This document shows positions 26,601 through 36,264 of a DNA stretch of 59,034 bases, in pieces. The stretch spans positions 1 to 59,034 of the forward strand of contig WRNE01000010.1 in NCBI GenBank assembly GCA_009776725.1, written 5' to 3'. Source of the DNA: Coriobacteriia bacterium (GTDB taxonomy: Bacteria > Actinomycetota > Coriobacteriia > Coriobacteriales > UBA8131). Both the position numbers and the translations under genes were made by a program. The first letter of the stretch is position 1; every line of letters starts with the position of its first letter. The notes beneath the pieces are model-generated. The model saw nothing but the letters and a program-made list of their open reading frames with translations, was not told the origin of the DNA and did not search any database.

Positions 26601-27605
26601 TCAACTCATCCGCTCGACAAAATAGTCTGCCATAGAAAGCAAAAGGTCGAGGTACTCGCCGGGCATAAGGCTGGCTGCCAGCTCTGCTTTGGCCTTAGCG
26701 ATTATCGCATTGGCATGGCTACGGGCATAATCCAGCGAGCCGCTTTCCTCCATTATCTGCACAGCCCTGGCCAAAGCCTGCGGATCAGTGGTCTTTGACT
26801 TCAGTATCTCTATCAGCTCGTCGGCTTGGGCAGAGTTTTGAACTGCATGGACGACCATCATTGTCCGCTTGCCTTCAGTTATGTCGTTTCGAAAGTCCTT
26901 GCCGATTGCCGACTCCTTGCCTACCAGGTTTAACAGGTCGTCTTGTATCTGAAAAGCCAGTCCGGCAGCAATTCCAAAAGAGCGCAGTGCCTCGACCTGC
27001 TCGTCGCTGGCACCGCCGATAATGGCACCGACCGCCAAGGGGGTCCCGCCTGAATAAAAAGCCGTCTTGTGGGTCGCCATCAACAGGTAGTCCTCAATGC
27101 CGATGTCAAAACGCCCCTCGCTTGCCCAGCCAATGTCTAGGGCTTGGCCTTCGATGGTTCGCGTGGTCATCTTGACCAGCTCGTCAAGCACACGGATCTT
27201 TGTGCTGTCATCCATCGCCTGGTCTTCGAGAACCAAGCCTGTGACCTGCGACAAAGCAAGGTCGCCGGCATTGATCGCCAAACCGACACCGATAGTCAGA
27301 TGCAGGCAGGGCTTGCCTCGCCGACGCAGGGAGTCGTCAGCGATATCGTCATGGATCAAGGCCGCTGTGTGAAAATGCTCGATTGCCGAAGCAGCGCTGC
27401 TGGCCTGATCACGGTCACCGCCGACAGCCAGGCAGGCCAACTCGCAAATCAAGGGACGATGGCGCTTGCCGCTGTTAGACGAGAACTCGGCTAGGGGCTC
27501 GTACAAGTAACGCTGCATGTCGGGATTTGGCCTTGCCACAAAGAAATCGCTTACCAGCTTGTTGATACGCCTACTGTTGCGTGTTAGGTATGTCTCAAAC
27601 TTCAT
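26601..27605 (-). CDS. Polyprenyl (isoprenyl) diphosphate synthase
   Basis: 334 aa trans-type prenyl transferase. The first Asp-rich motif is LIHDDIADDS and the second FQIQDDLLN. KRHRPLICELA near the N-terminus and the TEGKRTMMVVHA segment also fit. It condenses isopentenyl diphosphate onto an allylic primer; chain length is unclear, and a quinone or carrier-lipid precursor is plausible. An AAGGGG lies 11 bases before the ATG. It is the first gene of a run continuing to the small PG-binding protein, AsnB-like, MurT and GatD genes. Confidence 0.9.
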   Translation of the reverse strand: MKFETYLTRNSRRINKLVSDFFVARPNPDMQRYLYEPLAEFSSNSGKRHRPLICELACLAVGGDRDQASSAASAIEHFHTAALIHDDIADDSLRRRGKPCLHLTIGVGLAINAGDLALSQVTGLVLEDQAMDDSTKIRVLDELVKMTTRTIEGQALDIGWASEGRFDIGIEDYLLMATHKTAFYSGGTPLAVGAIIGGASDEQVEALRSFGIAAGLAFQIQDDLLNLVGKESAIGKDFRNDITEGKRTMMVVHAVQNSAQADELIEILKSKTTDPQALARAVQIMEESGSLDYARSHANAIIAKAKAELAASLMPGEYLDLLLSMADYFVERMS

Positions 27606-27706
27606 CTTTTAAAATAGCCCCTTAATAGGTCCTTCTTAGACAAGTATGCCGTCTGTTGTTTACTGCTGCACCCGTTTTGCTGCTGCACTAATAATACGGA
27701 TAAGAG

Positions 27707-29068
<1,362 letters not shown>

Positions 29069-29085
29069 CTATGGCGGGTTTTTAC

Positions 29086-29967
29086 TTACAACAGCGCAAT
29101 ATCCTGCTTTGCCTTTTGCCATAAAGCCTCTTGCTCGGTCACTGAATAACCCGATAATTCCTTTCCCTCGTTTGCGGCGTATGCCTCCATGATAGCCCAA
29201 CGCATACGAAAGCGGTTGATCGTGCCACGCAGCGCGCTTTCGGCGTCGATGCCTTCCTTTAAAGCCACATTGACTAGCGAGAACAAAACGTCCCCATACT
29301 CTTCTTGGGCCTTTGGGCTGCCCGACGGCTCGCTTTTGTATTCGTCTATCTCTGCATAGACCTGCGACCAGACGGCACTCACATCAGGCCAGTCAAAGCC
29401 CTGGGAAATGGCTTTCCGCGATATGTCTTGCGCCTGCATCAGCGCGGGCAAAGCCTTGGGCACGCTGTCTAGCAAGCCTCGGGACTGGCCAGCTTGGGCG
29501 TGTTCGAGCAGTTTGATATTGTCCCATAACTCTAAGACGTCAAGGGGGTTTTCCACGCTTTGGGCTTGGTCGGCCAGGAATTGGCGCTCTTCGGGCTTCA
29601 AGTCCATTGCCTCAAGGGAGGCCTCTACCCCAAAGACATGTGGATGCCTACGGACCAGCTTTTTGGCTATTTCGTCGATAACGTCGGCCAATGTGAACTC
29701 TTCAGCCTCTAAGGCAATCTGTGACTGCAAGACTACTTGCAACAAAAGGTCGCCGAGCTCTTCTTTTAGGCTGTCTAAGTCGCCTGACTCAATGGCGTCT
29801 ACTGTTTCTGCTGCTTCCTCGGGAATGTTTCGGGCCACCGACTCGTGAGTCTGCTCACGGTCCCAAGGGCACCCGTCAACGTCCCGGAGCCGTGCCACTA
29901 TCCCCACCAGCTGTAAAAAAGCAGCTGCAAGGCCTTGGTCTGTCTGACTATCCTCTTCAAATGCCAT
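29086..29967 (-). CDS. mazG: MazG-family nucleoside triphosphate pyrophosphohydrolase
   Basis: 293 aa, hydrolyses NTPs to NMP and pyrophosphate and thereby removes aberrant nucleotides. The first MazG domain shows GCPWDREQTHESV, the metal-binding EEAAETVDAI and ELGDLLLQVV, and the RRHPHVFG motif. A second, shorter MazG-like region follows with QEEYGDVLFSLVNVA and RFRMRW. This two-domain architecture is common in bacterial MazG. A run of TGCCCT-rich sequence (about 29998-30025) precedes it. It is probably co-transcribed with eno. Confidence 0.93.
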   Translation of the reverse strand: MAFEEDSQTDQGLAAAFLQLVGIVARLRDVDGCPWDREQTHESVARNIPEEAAETVDAIESGDLDSLKEELGDLLLQVVLQSQIALEAEEFTLADVIDEIAKKLVRRHPHVFGVEASLEAMDLKPEERQFLADQAQSVENPLDVLELWDNIKLLEHAQAGQSRGLLDSVPKALPALMQAQDISRKAISQGFDWPDVSAVWSQVYAEIDEYKSEPSGSPKAQEEYGDVLFSLVNVALKEGIDAESALRGTINRFRMRWAIMEAYAANEGKELSGYSVTEQEALWQKAKQDIALL

Positions 29968-30067
29968 CTAGTGCTCCTTATGGTTTATGTGCGCCTATGT
30001 GCCCTTGCCCTTGCCCTTTTGCCCAAGGCCAGATGCTTTGCTCTTCGGCAAGCGCTTGGCGCAAGTC

Positions 30068-30838
30068 TCATTCCTGGGACGAGCTATAGGCGTCGCAGAC
30101 GTCTTTAACATCGCCGTTCATTTTGACAATACCTTTTTCCAGCCACAATGCCTTCTTGCACAAACGTTCGACCTGGTCGATGTTATGGGAGACGAACAAC
30201 ACGGTCGTCTGATGTTCGTTTATCAAGGTGTTTATACGCTCTAGGCACTTCTCCTGAAAGAACATGTCGCCGACCGACAAGGCCTCGTCAATTATCAAGA
30301 GGTCGGGGACCATGACTGTGGCGACAGCAAAAGCCACACGGGCCACCATGCCCGACGAATAGTTCTTCATGGGCAGCTCTAAGAACTCCTCCATTTCGGC
30401 AAAGCCGACGATTTCGTCGAAGTTGTCGCGGATGAACTGCCGGCTGTAACCCAACAAGGCACCGTTAAGGTAGATGTTCTCCCGTGCCGTCAGCTCGAAG
30501 TCGAAGCCAGCCCCCAATTCGATCAAGGGGGCTATCCTCCCCCTCACCATGACCTTGCCTTGGCTGGGCTCCAAGACTCCGGCGATAATCTTTAAAAGGG
30601 TCGACTTGCCCGAACCGTTCACTCCCACAATCGCATAGACATCGCCTTTTTCGACCTCCAAAGACACCTGGTCCAAAGCAATGAACTCGCGGTAGAACAA
30701 TTGCCGCGTGACGAGCTTTAGAAAATACTCCTTCAAACTGTTCAAGCGCTCATTGGCGATGTTGAAGACCATTGTGACGTCTTGGACTGAGACGATCGGC
30801 TCGCTGTCTGTCTTTGCTTTCAGGTTCTTATCCATCAT
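30068..30838 (-). CDS. Polysaccharide export ABC transporter ATPase (Wzt/TagH-type)
   Basis: About 256 aa. Family features are NSLKEYFLKL and FYREFIALDQVSLEVEKGD before Walker A GVNGSGKST, then GRIAPLIELGAGFDFELTARENIYLNG, a hallmark of O-antigen and teichoic acid exporters. The signature is YSSGMVARVAFA, Walker B LLIIDEALSVGD, and the H-loop FVSHN. It lacks a C-terminal carbohydrate-binding domain. The start is one of two adjacent ATG codons (30838 or 30835) 17 bases or more after the permease stop. It pairs with the permease directly upstream. Confidence 0.92.
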   Translation of the reverse strand: MMDKNLKAKTDSEPIVSVQDVTMVFNIANERLNSLKEYFLKLVTRQLFYREFIALDQVSLEVEKGDVYAIVGVNGSGKSTLLKIIAGVLEPSQGKVMVRGRIAPLIELGAGFDFELTARENIYLNGALLGYSRQFIRDNFDEIVGFAEMEEFLELPMKNYSSGMVARVAFAVATVMVPDLLIIDEALSVGDMFFQEKCLERINTLINEHQTTVLFVSHNIDQVERLCKKALWLEKGIVKMNGDVKDVCDAYSSSQE

Positions 30839-30854
30839 CGGTCCAAAACAAGCC

Positions 30855-31673
30855 TCACACGAAAAGTATGAAGCGCTTCTCGGTCGCTTTAAACACAAGG
30901 ACGCCGGCTACCAGGGTGATCAGGCCAAAGCCCAGGCAATACAGGTTGTCCCCGAGGCTTGGAGTCTGCCAAGCCAAGGCGTCATATCCGCACATGATGA
31001 TGGAGCGGAAGAATGTGACATAGTGGTACATCGGGTTAAACCTCATCAAGGCCTGGATGGTCGGGTCTAGGCTCAAGACGGGGTAGAAAAGCGGGGTCGC
31101 ATAGGTCCATGCCGTCAAAATGACGCCCCAAAGATAGATGATGTCGGTAAAAAAAACTGCCAAGGCGGATAGCAAGAGGGCCAAGCCGGCGCAAAACAAT
31201 GTGACATAAAAGAGCAATAGGGGGATAAAAACAAGGTTCAGGGTCAGTCTGACCCGGAAGAAAACCAAGACAATAACCACTGCTACTAGCGACAAAGCAA
31301 AGTTCACCAGCTCGAACAAGACTTTTTCAAAGGGGAAAATCATCTTGTTGATGCGGATTTTCTTGATCAGGCTGGCTGAGTTGAGAATCGAGCTGGCACC
31401 GCTGCTGGTCGAAGATGACATCAGCGAGAAAAGCGTTGTACCCAAAATCAGATAAACAGGATAGGGTTGGGTCGTCTCGTCTCCCCGGAAAATATAGATG
31501 AACACTGCTGACATGACCATCATCATCAACAAGGGGTTTAAAACGCTCCAGACAACACCTAATATACTGCGACGGTACTTAAGCTTAAAGTCCTTAGAGA
31601 CCAGGCTAGACAAGACAAACCAATCATGCTTGAACTGCTCGACAAGCGATGTCAGTGAGAAGCTCATGTCCAA
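30855..31673 (-). CDS. Polysaccharide export ABC transporter permease (Wzm/TagG-type)
   Basis: ABC-2 type permease (272 aa, six helices) that with the adjacent ATPase flips a lipid-linked polymer to the outside. The N-terminal segment LVSKDFKLKYRRSILGVVWSVLNPL is diagnostic of the TagG/RfbA family, and WTYATPLFYPV lies in the C-terminal half. Start choice: AAAGGAG is 5 bases before the TTG at 31673; an ATG two codons later (31667) is the alternative. It follows the dehydratase gene in the same direction. Confidence 0.92.
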   Translation of the reverse strand: MDMSFSLTSLVEQFKHDWFVLSSLVSKDFKLKYRRSILGVVWSVLNPLLMMMVMSAVFIYIFRGDETTQPYPVYLILGTTLFSLMSSSTSSGASSILNSASLIKKIRINKMIFPFEKVLFELVNFALSLVAVVIVLVFFRVRLTLNLVFIPLLLFYVTLFCAGLALLLSALAVFFTDIIYLWGVILTAWTYATPLFYPVLSLDPTIQALMRFNPMYHYVTFFRSIIMCGYDALAWQTPSLGDNLYCLGFGLITLVAGVLVFKATEKRFILFV

Positions 31674-31727
31674 GCGCTCTCCTTTATCTCGATCCGTCCT
31701 GCCGTGGCAAACCTGTTTGGCACTCGC

Positions 31728-33575
31728 CTAGCCTCCATTAGCGGTCGGTGTATAAGTAGGGATCTGTTCAGCCAAGCAGGCAATGATCGCCTCGTCGTCT
31801 TTTTCCAAGCAGTCGTTCAGGGCTTCTAATTTAGATAACACCGACTCGTTGCTCTCAGGCTCAGCAGTCGAGACCATTATCCCACTGACCGGAGTCGTGA
31901 CGGTCGTCTCCGAGTCCATGACCAGCTCTTCATAAAGCTTTTCGCCAGGACGAAGGCCGGTGTACTTGATGCTGATGTCCCGGTCTGGGATCAAGCCGGA
32001 CAAGCGTATCAAGTTCCGGGCCAGCTCGTCGATTTTAACCGGCTCGCCCATCTCGAGGATATATATCTCCCCGCCTTCAGCCATGCCGCCGGCTTGGATG
32101 ACCAAGCGGGAGGCCTCCGGGATGGTCATGAAGTAGCGGGTGATATCTGGATGGGTGACAGTTACCGGGCCGCCTTCTGATATTTGGCGGGAAAAAGTCG
32201 GCAAGACCGACCCGTTCGAGCCCAATACATTGCCAAAGCGGACAGCCGTGAAGCAGGTGGTGTACTCCGCTGCGAAATGCTGGATTATCATCTCGCCCAT
32301 ACGTTTAGTCGCTCCCATCACGCTGGTTGGGTTGACCGCTTTGTCCGTAGATATATAGATGAAACGCTTGACCCCGTACTGGACGGCAGCCTTAGCCGTG
32401 TTCAATGTCCCAAAAACATTGTTTAGCACTGCCTCGCGGGGGTTCTTCTCCATCAAAGGCACATGCTTATGGGCCGCTGCATGAAAGACCACATCGGGAT
32501 GGTAGCGTTGAAAAAGACGGTCTAGGCGCTTTTGGTCGCGAATCGAGCCGATCTCGACATAAACCTTGATATCAGGATAATGCTCGCTTAATTCTTGTTG
32601 GAGGTCGTGGGCGGAGTTCTCATACGAGTCAAAGATAACCAGCTTGTCAATGCCGATGGGGGCAAGTTGTCGGGCGAGCTCAGAGCCGATCGAGCCGCCG
32701 CCACCGGTGATCAGGACACAACGCCCCGCCAGGTAGCCGCTGACCATGTAAGTGTCTAATACCACCTCGTCGCGCGACAGCAGATCGGTTACCTGCACCT
32801 CCCGAAGCTGGACTCCCCCCAAGTCCTCGGTTCGGATGTTACGGACATTGGGCAAGGTCAGAAGCTTACAGTTGGTCTGCAGGCATATGTCGTATATCCG
32901 TCTTCGCTGCTCAGGGGTAGCTGAAGGGATAGCCACCACGATTTGTTCGATTGAAAGCTTTTTCACCAGGTCAAGTATCATATCGGTCGAGCCGACCACT
33001 TTGACGTTATGGATATGCATGCCATGTTTTGACTCGTCGTCATCGACACAGGCTATCGGGATGCCCTGCATCGAATAGTCCCCAGTGGTCATCCGGTTGA
33101 TTGTCGAAGACCCAGTCTCGCCAGCGCCTACAATCAAGGTACGCCGCCGGTTGGCTACCGGCGGTCGCTGGGTAAACATACGCTTCCCATGACGCCAGTA
33201 ACGAAAGACGAAACGAACGCTCCCAGTCAGCACCAGCAGCACGAACCAGGCCAACATATAGACCCTGATCGGCAGGCGTTGGTCGGCTATATAGTGGATA
33301 AGGGCAGAGACGGGCACTGATATCAGCGTAGCGATGACAATCTGTAGCACCTCGTTCAGCGAGGCGTACTCCCAAAGATTGGTATACATTTGAAAACCGG
33401 CAAAGACAAAGCAATTGACCAGAGCAACGATGCCAAAGAGGAAGACCCAGTCGGTTGTGAGGAAGATCTCGTCCCCCTGGCTGGTTCCGACCGTAGCAAA
33501 CATAAAGGCTACATAAGCTGCAACGATATCCAATATAACCAGGATCACCATTCTTCTAGTAAGCCTGATATTCAT
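31728..33575 (-). CDS. Membrane-anchored nucleotide-sugar dehydratase, CapD/FlaA1/WbpM type
   Basis: 615 aa. Four N-terminal membrane helices are followed by a CoA/NAD-binding-like domain (VGAGETGSSTINRM) and a C-terminal extended SDR domain with ITGGGGSIGSELARQ. The active-site segment is ISTDKAVNPTSVMGATKRMGE-like, with Met in place of the classical SDR Tyr, as in long-form UDP-GlcNAc 4,6-dehydratases (WbpM, PglF). The product, a 4-keto-6-deoxy sugar, would be the substrate of the DegT-type aminotransferase at 40062. An inverted repeat GCTTAC/GTAAGC (33637-33655) lies upstream. Confidence 0.92.
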   Translation of the reverse strand: MNIRLTRRMVILVILDIVAAYVAFMFATVGTSQGDEIFLTTDWVFLFGIVALVNCFVFAGFQMYTNLWEYASLNEVLQIVIATLISVPVSALIHYIADQRLPIRVYMLAWFVLLVLTGSVRFVFRYWRHGKRMFTQRPPVANRRRTLIVGAGETGSSTINRMTTGDYSMQGIPIACVDDDESKHGMHIHNVKVVGSTDMILDLVKKLSIEQIVVAIPSATPEQRRRIYDICLQTNCKLLTLPNVRNIRTEDLGGVQLREVQVTDLLSRDEVVLDTYMVSGYLAGRCVLITGGGGSIGSELARQLAPIGIDKLVIFDSYENSAHDLQQELSEHYPDIKVYVEIGSIRDQKRLDRLFQRYHPDVVFHAAAHKHVPLMEKNPREAVLNNVFGTLNTAKAAVQYGVKRFIYISTDKAVNPTSVMGATKRMGEMIIQHFAAEYTTCFTAVRFGNVLGSNGSVLPTFSRQISEGGPVTVTHPDITRYFMTIPEASRLVIQAGGMAEGGEIYILEMGEPVKIDELARNLIRLSGLIPDRDISIKYTGLRPGEKLYEELVMDSETTVTTPVSGIMVSTAEPESNESVLSKLEALNDCLEKDDEAIIACLAEQIPTYTPTANGG

Positions 33576-33730
33576 AGACCAGCCGACCTCATGCTCATGG
33601 CTTAGCGACCTTTTGCTCCTTGTTTTTAAACCTCCAGCTTACAGCTTATGTAAGCATCTGTATCGAGAAGCCATTTTAGCATGATGCCTCGGATTAATCG
33701 GAGGATGAGCTAGGAAAGCCTAATTGCCTG

Positions 33731-34582
33731 TTACTTGTTAGCGCTGATCAAGGCACCAGCGAAAGCCCCTTTGACGCTCTCTATGCCAACATCGGTTTGC
33801 CCACTGCTTAATTGTCCTGACAGCTCGTCGGCGATGGCCTCTGGGGAGTAGGGGAATACAGCCTCGATGCTTATGTCCAAAAAACCGCAGTCTTTTAGAA
33901 TCTGCTCGTACTCAGAGGCCAGTATCGCCCCAGCCAAGCAGCTGCACCACATCTCTTGGTTATTAGTAATCGCTGGATCAAGCGGCTTCGTGGCGATAAT
34001 GTCTGCCACTCTCAGACGCCCGCCAGGCTTCAAGACGCGGTAAGCTTCGGCCAGCGCGGTTTCCTTGTCTTCGCTGAGGTTGATGACACAGTTGGATAAA
34101 ACCACGTCTACGGACTCGCTGCCAAGGGGTATGTCCTCGATATAGCCTTTGATGAACTCCACATTGGCAGCCCCTGCCTTCGCCTTGTTCTCACCTGCCA
34201 GACGAAGCATCTCGTCAGTCATGTCCAGGCCATAGACCAAACCGCTTGCACCGACATAGCGGGAAGCCAACAAGACGTCTATGCCGCCGCCGCTTCCTAG
34301 GTCGAGCACCACTTCTCCTTCTTTTAGCTCGGCAAATACCAAGGGGTTGGCACAACCCAGCGAGGCCTCGACAGCCTCAATGGGCAGGCTGGAGAGGTCC
34401 ATCCCGTCGTAGATAAGCATCGTGTCAGAGATCTTTGAAGTGCAGCAGGCTGTCTCTTCCTCGCAGCAGCTCTCCTCTTCGTCTGTAGGCCCGCAGCAGC
34501 ATTCCTCTTCGTCACTTGCTGCTTCGCTAAAGCCCTTGGCGATCATGCTGTACCGTTCTTGTACAATTTCCCTAATATTCAT
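33731..34582 (-). CDS. arsM: Arsenite methyltransferase
   Basis: 283 aa SAM-dependent enzyme that methylates As(III). The N-terminal region is unusually Cys-rich (ECCCGP, SCCEE, ACCTS within residues 27-48). The methyltransferase core has VLDLGSGGGIDVLLAS. The conserved ArsM cysteines appear in GCANP, SNCVINLS and WCSCLAGA. The gene starts about 15 bases after the arsR-type gene and shares its promoter, so it should be derepressed by arsenite. It sits within a polysaccharide locus, without an arsenite efflux pump beside it. Confidence 0.93.
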   Translation of the reverse strand: MNIREIVQERYSMIAKGFSEAASDEEECCCGPTDEEESCCEEETACCTSKISDTMLIYDGMDLSSLPIEAVEASLGCANPLVFAELKEGEVVLDLGSGGGIDVLLASRYVGASGLVYGLDMTDEMLRLAGENKAKAGAANVEFIKGYIEDIPLGSESVDVVLSNCVINLSEDKETALAEAYRVLKPGGRLRVADIIATKPLDPAITNNQEMWCSCLAGAILASEYEQILKDCGFLDISIEAVFPYSPEAIADELSGQLSSGQTDVGIESVKGAFAGALISANK

Positions 34583-34597
34583 TACTATTACCCTTTC

Positions 34598-34939
34598 TTA
34601 GCCCTGCTGCTCGCAGAGGCTTTCGCAGACAGGCTTTTCAGTCAAGCAGGCGCAGGCCCCCTTGGCTGTTGTCAGTGCCTCAATGAATTGGATGATTTTA
34701 CTTGCAACTTCTGTGTCGAGGGAGTAGTACATCCATTTCCCCTCCTTACGGCTGACGACCAGGCCGCTATCACAAAGGATTCGCATATGATGGGACAAAG
34801 TGGACTGAGTGATATTTAAGCCTTCCAAAATTATGCAGGCACACAGCTCACCGCATGAAAGCATTTCAATGATCATTAGCCGGTTGGTGTCTGCCAAAGC
34901 CTTAAAGTAAACTAGATAATCATTATGAGTCCGATCCAT
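34598..34939 (-). CDS. arsR: ArsR-family metalloregulator
   Basis: About 113 aa winged-helix repressor. The sensing motif ELCACIIL matches the ELCVCDL type that binds As(III) through vicinal Cys. The recognition helix is TQSTLSHHMRIL. Further Cys in the C-terminal tail (GACACLTEKPVCESLC) could add to the metal site. ATG 34939 is chosen because AGGAG lies 9 bases before it; an upstream ATG at 34966 has no ribosome binding site. It is the first gene of arsR-arsM. Confidence 0.93.
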   Translation of the reverse strand: MDRTHNDYLVYFKALADTNRLMIIEMLSCGELCACIILEGLNITQSTLSHHMRILCDSGLVVSRKEGKWMYYSLDTEVASKIIQFIEALTTAKGACACLTEKPVCESLCEQQG

Positions 34940-34968
34940 ATTAGGCAGCTCCTGTTCGTTGCACATAT

Positions 34969-35017
34969 ATCGATGAATGTCGATGTGAGTTTAACACAAC
35001 AGATAGACGTTTATCAA
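34969..35017 (-). promoter_or_regulatory. arsR promoter with overlapping dyad
   Basis: Minus-strand TTGATA (35012-35017) and TAAACT (34988-34993) are 18 bases apart. The inverted repeat ATCGA-N6-TCGAT (34969-34984) covers the predicted start point, a fitting place for an ArsR-type operator. The match to a known box was not tested. Confidence 0.5.
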
Positions 35018-35050
35018 TATGTTAAAGAAGGATTAGCGCTTGTATGAATG

Positions 35051-35056
35051 TATAAT
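35051..35056 (+). promoter_or_regulatory. -10 box candidate for the plus-strand glycosyltransferases
   Basis: A consensus TATAAT lies 108 bases upstream of the GT2 gene at 35164. No convincing -35 box is found at the usual distance, so the assignment is tentative. Confidence 0.35.
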
Positions 35057-35163
35057 ACTTTCAGCTGGAAGAGGTCATTGCTGCCTTGTTCACCATAGAC
35101 TTTAAGCCGCTTGTTTATGAAAATGCTGTCAAAAGCGTGTAGGTCATTATTGAAGGGTGTGTC

Positions 35164-36243
35164 ATGCCGAGTAGTCAACCACTAATATCAATTTTGATAC
35201 CGATTTACAATGTTCAGGACTATTTGGACGAGTGTCTGAAATCAGCTGCTGACCAAACCTTTACCGATATCGAGGTGATCTGTATCAATGACGGCTCTAC
35301 CGATGGCTCCCGTGACATTATCGAGCGTTACGTGCAAAGCGATCCGCGCTTTCGGCTCATCGACAAGGCCAACTCAGGATATGGTGCATCAATGAACCGC
35401 GGCCTAGACGAGGCTCAAGGCCAATATATTGCTATTCTGGAATCAGACGACATATACGAAGTCGACAAGCTGGCAAAGCTCTACCAAAGAATGCAGGACT
35501 TCGACGCCGAGGTCGTCAAGGCTAATTGCTTCCTTTACTGGTCAGGGCCTCCCAGCAAAAACACCTTCTGCCATTTGGTGCCGCAAAACCAGTACAACCG
35601 GCTTGTCGACCCCCAGGTAAACCATGAGATCTTCTATCTGCAGCCCTCGGTCTGGTCGGCGCTTTACCGCCGTGATTTTCTCCAAAAGAACGATATCCGT
35701 TTTCTAGAGACTCCCGGGGCTTCCTACCAAGACACTGCTTTCAGCTTCAAGGTCTGGTACAACGCGACCCGTGTCGTCTATATTGAGGAGGCCTTGATCC
35801 ACTACCGCCAAGACAACATGTCCTCATCGGTCAGGTCAGCCGCCAAGGTCTATTGCGTGGTTGACGAGTATGCCGAGATAGACCGCTACTTGGCTACCCG
35901 CCCGATTCCGGACTGGCTGCCAGGGTTAAAGACCAAGATGAAATACAATACCTACTTGTGGAACTACGAGCGCCTGGCTGACGAGTTCCAGCTAGAGTTC
36001 TTAGAGCATATGTCCAAAGAGCTCAACGATGACCAGCAAAACAACCAGCTCGATATCGGGCTTTTTGAAGAGTGGAACCGTTATGACCTACGTTCCATCC
36101 TAGACGACCCCCAAGCCTATCACCAGCGCCGGATGGAAAGCGGTAACCGAGGCAAGTTCGGCAAAGCCTTGCATTATCTAAAGACCGGCGGCCCTGTGCT
36201 CTTGTTAAAAGTAGTCAAGAGCAAGCTCTTCCCTGAATACTAG
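35164..36243 (+). CDS. Glycosyltransferase family 2 protein
   Basis: 359 aa, GT-A fold transferase of the polysaccharide locus. N-terminal ISILIPIYNVQDYLDECLKS, then VICINDGSTDGS, the nucleotide-binding LESDDIYE (DxD-like) motif, and the aromatic QPSVWSALYRRDFL region common in capsule and lipooligosaccharide transferases. AAGGG lies 5 bases before the ATG. The donor and acceptor sugars cannot be predicted. A second GT2 gene follows after 21 bases. Confidence 0.9.
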   Translation: MPSSQPLISILIPIYNVQDYLDECLKSAADQTFTDIEVICINDGSTDGSRDIIERYVQSDPRFRLIDKANSGYGASMNRGLDEAQGQYIAILESDDIYEVDKLAKLYQRMQDFDAEVVKANCFLYWSGPPSKNTFCHLVPQNQYNRLVDPQVNHEIFYLQPSVWSALYRRDFLQKNDIRFLETPGASYQDTAFSFKVWYNATRVVYIEEALIHYRQDNMSSSVRSAAKVYCVVDEYAEIDRYLATRPIPDWLPGLKTKMKYNTYLWNYERLADEFQLEFLEHMSKELNDDQQNNQLDIGLFEEWNRYDLRSILDDPQAYHQRRMESGNRGKFGKALHYLKTGGPVLLLKVVKSKLFPEY

Positions 36244-36264
36244 GCTAATTCAACCTTTTTAAGT

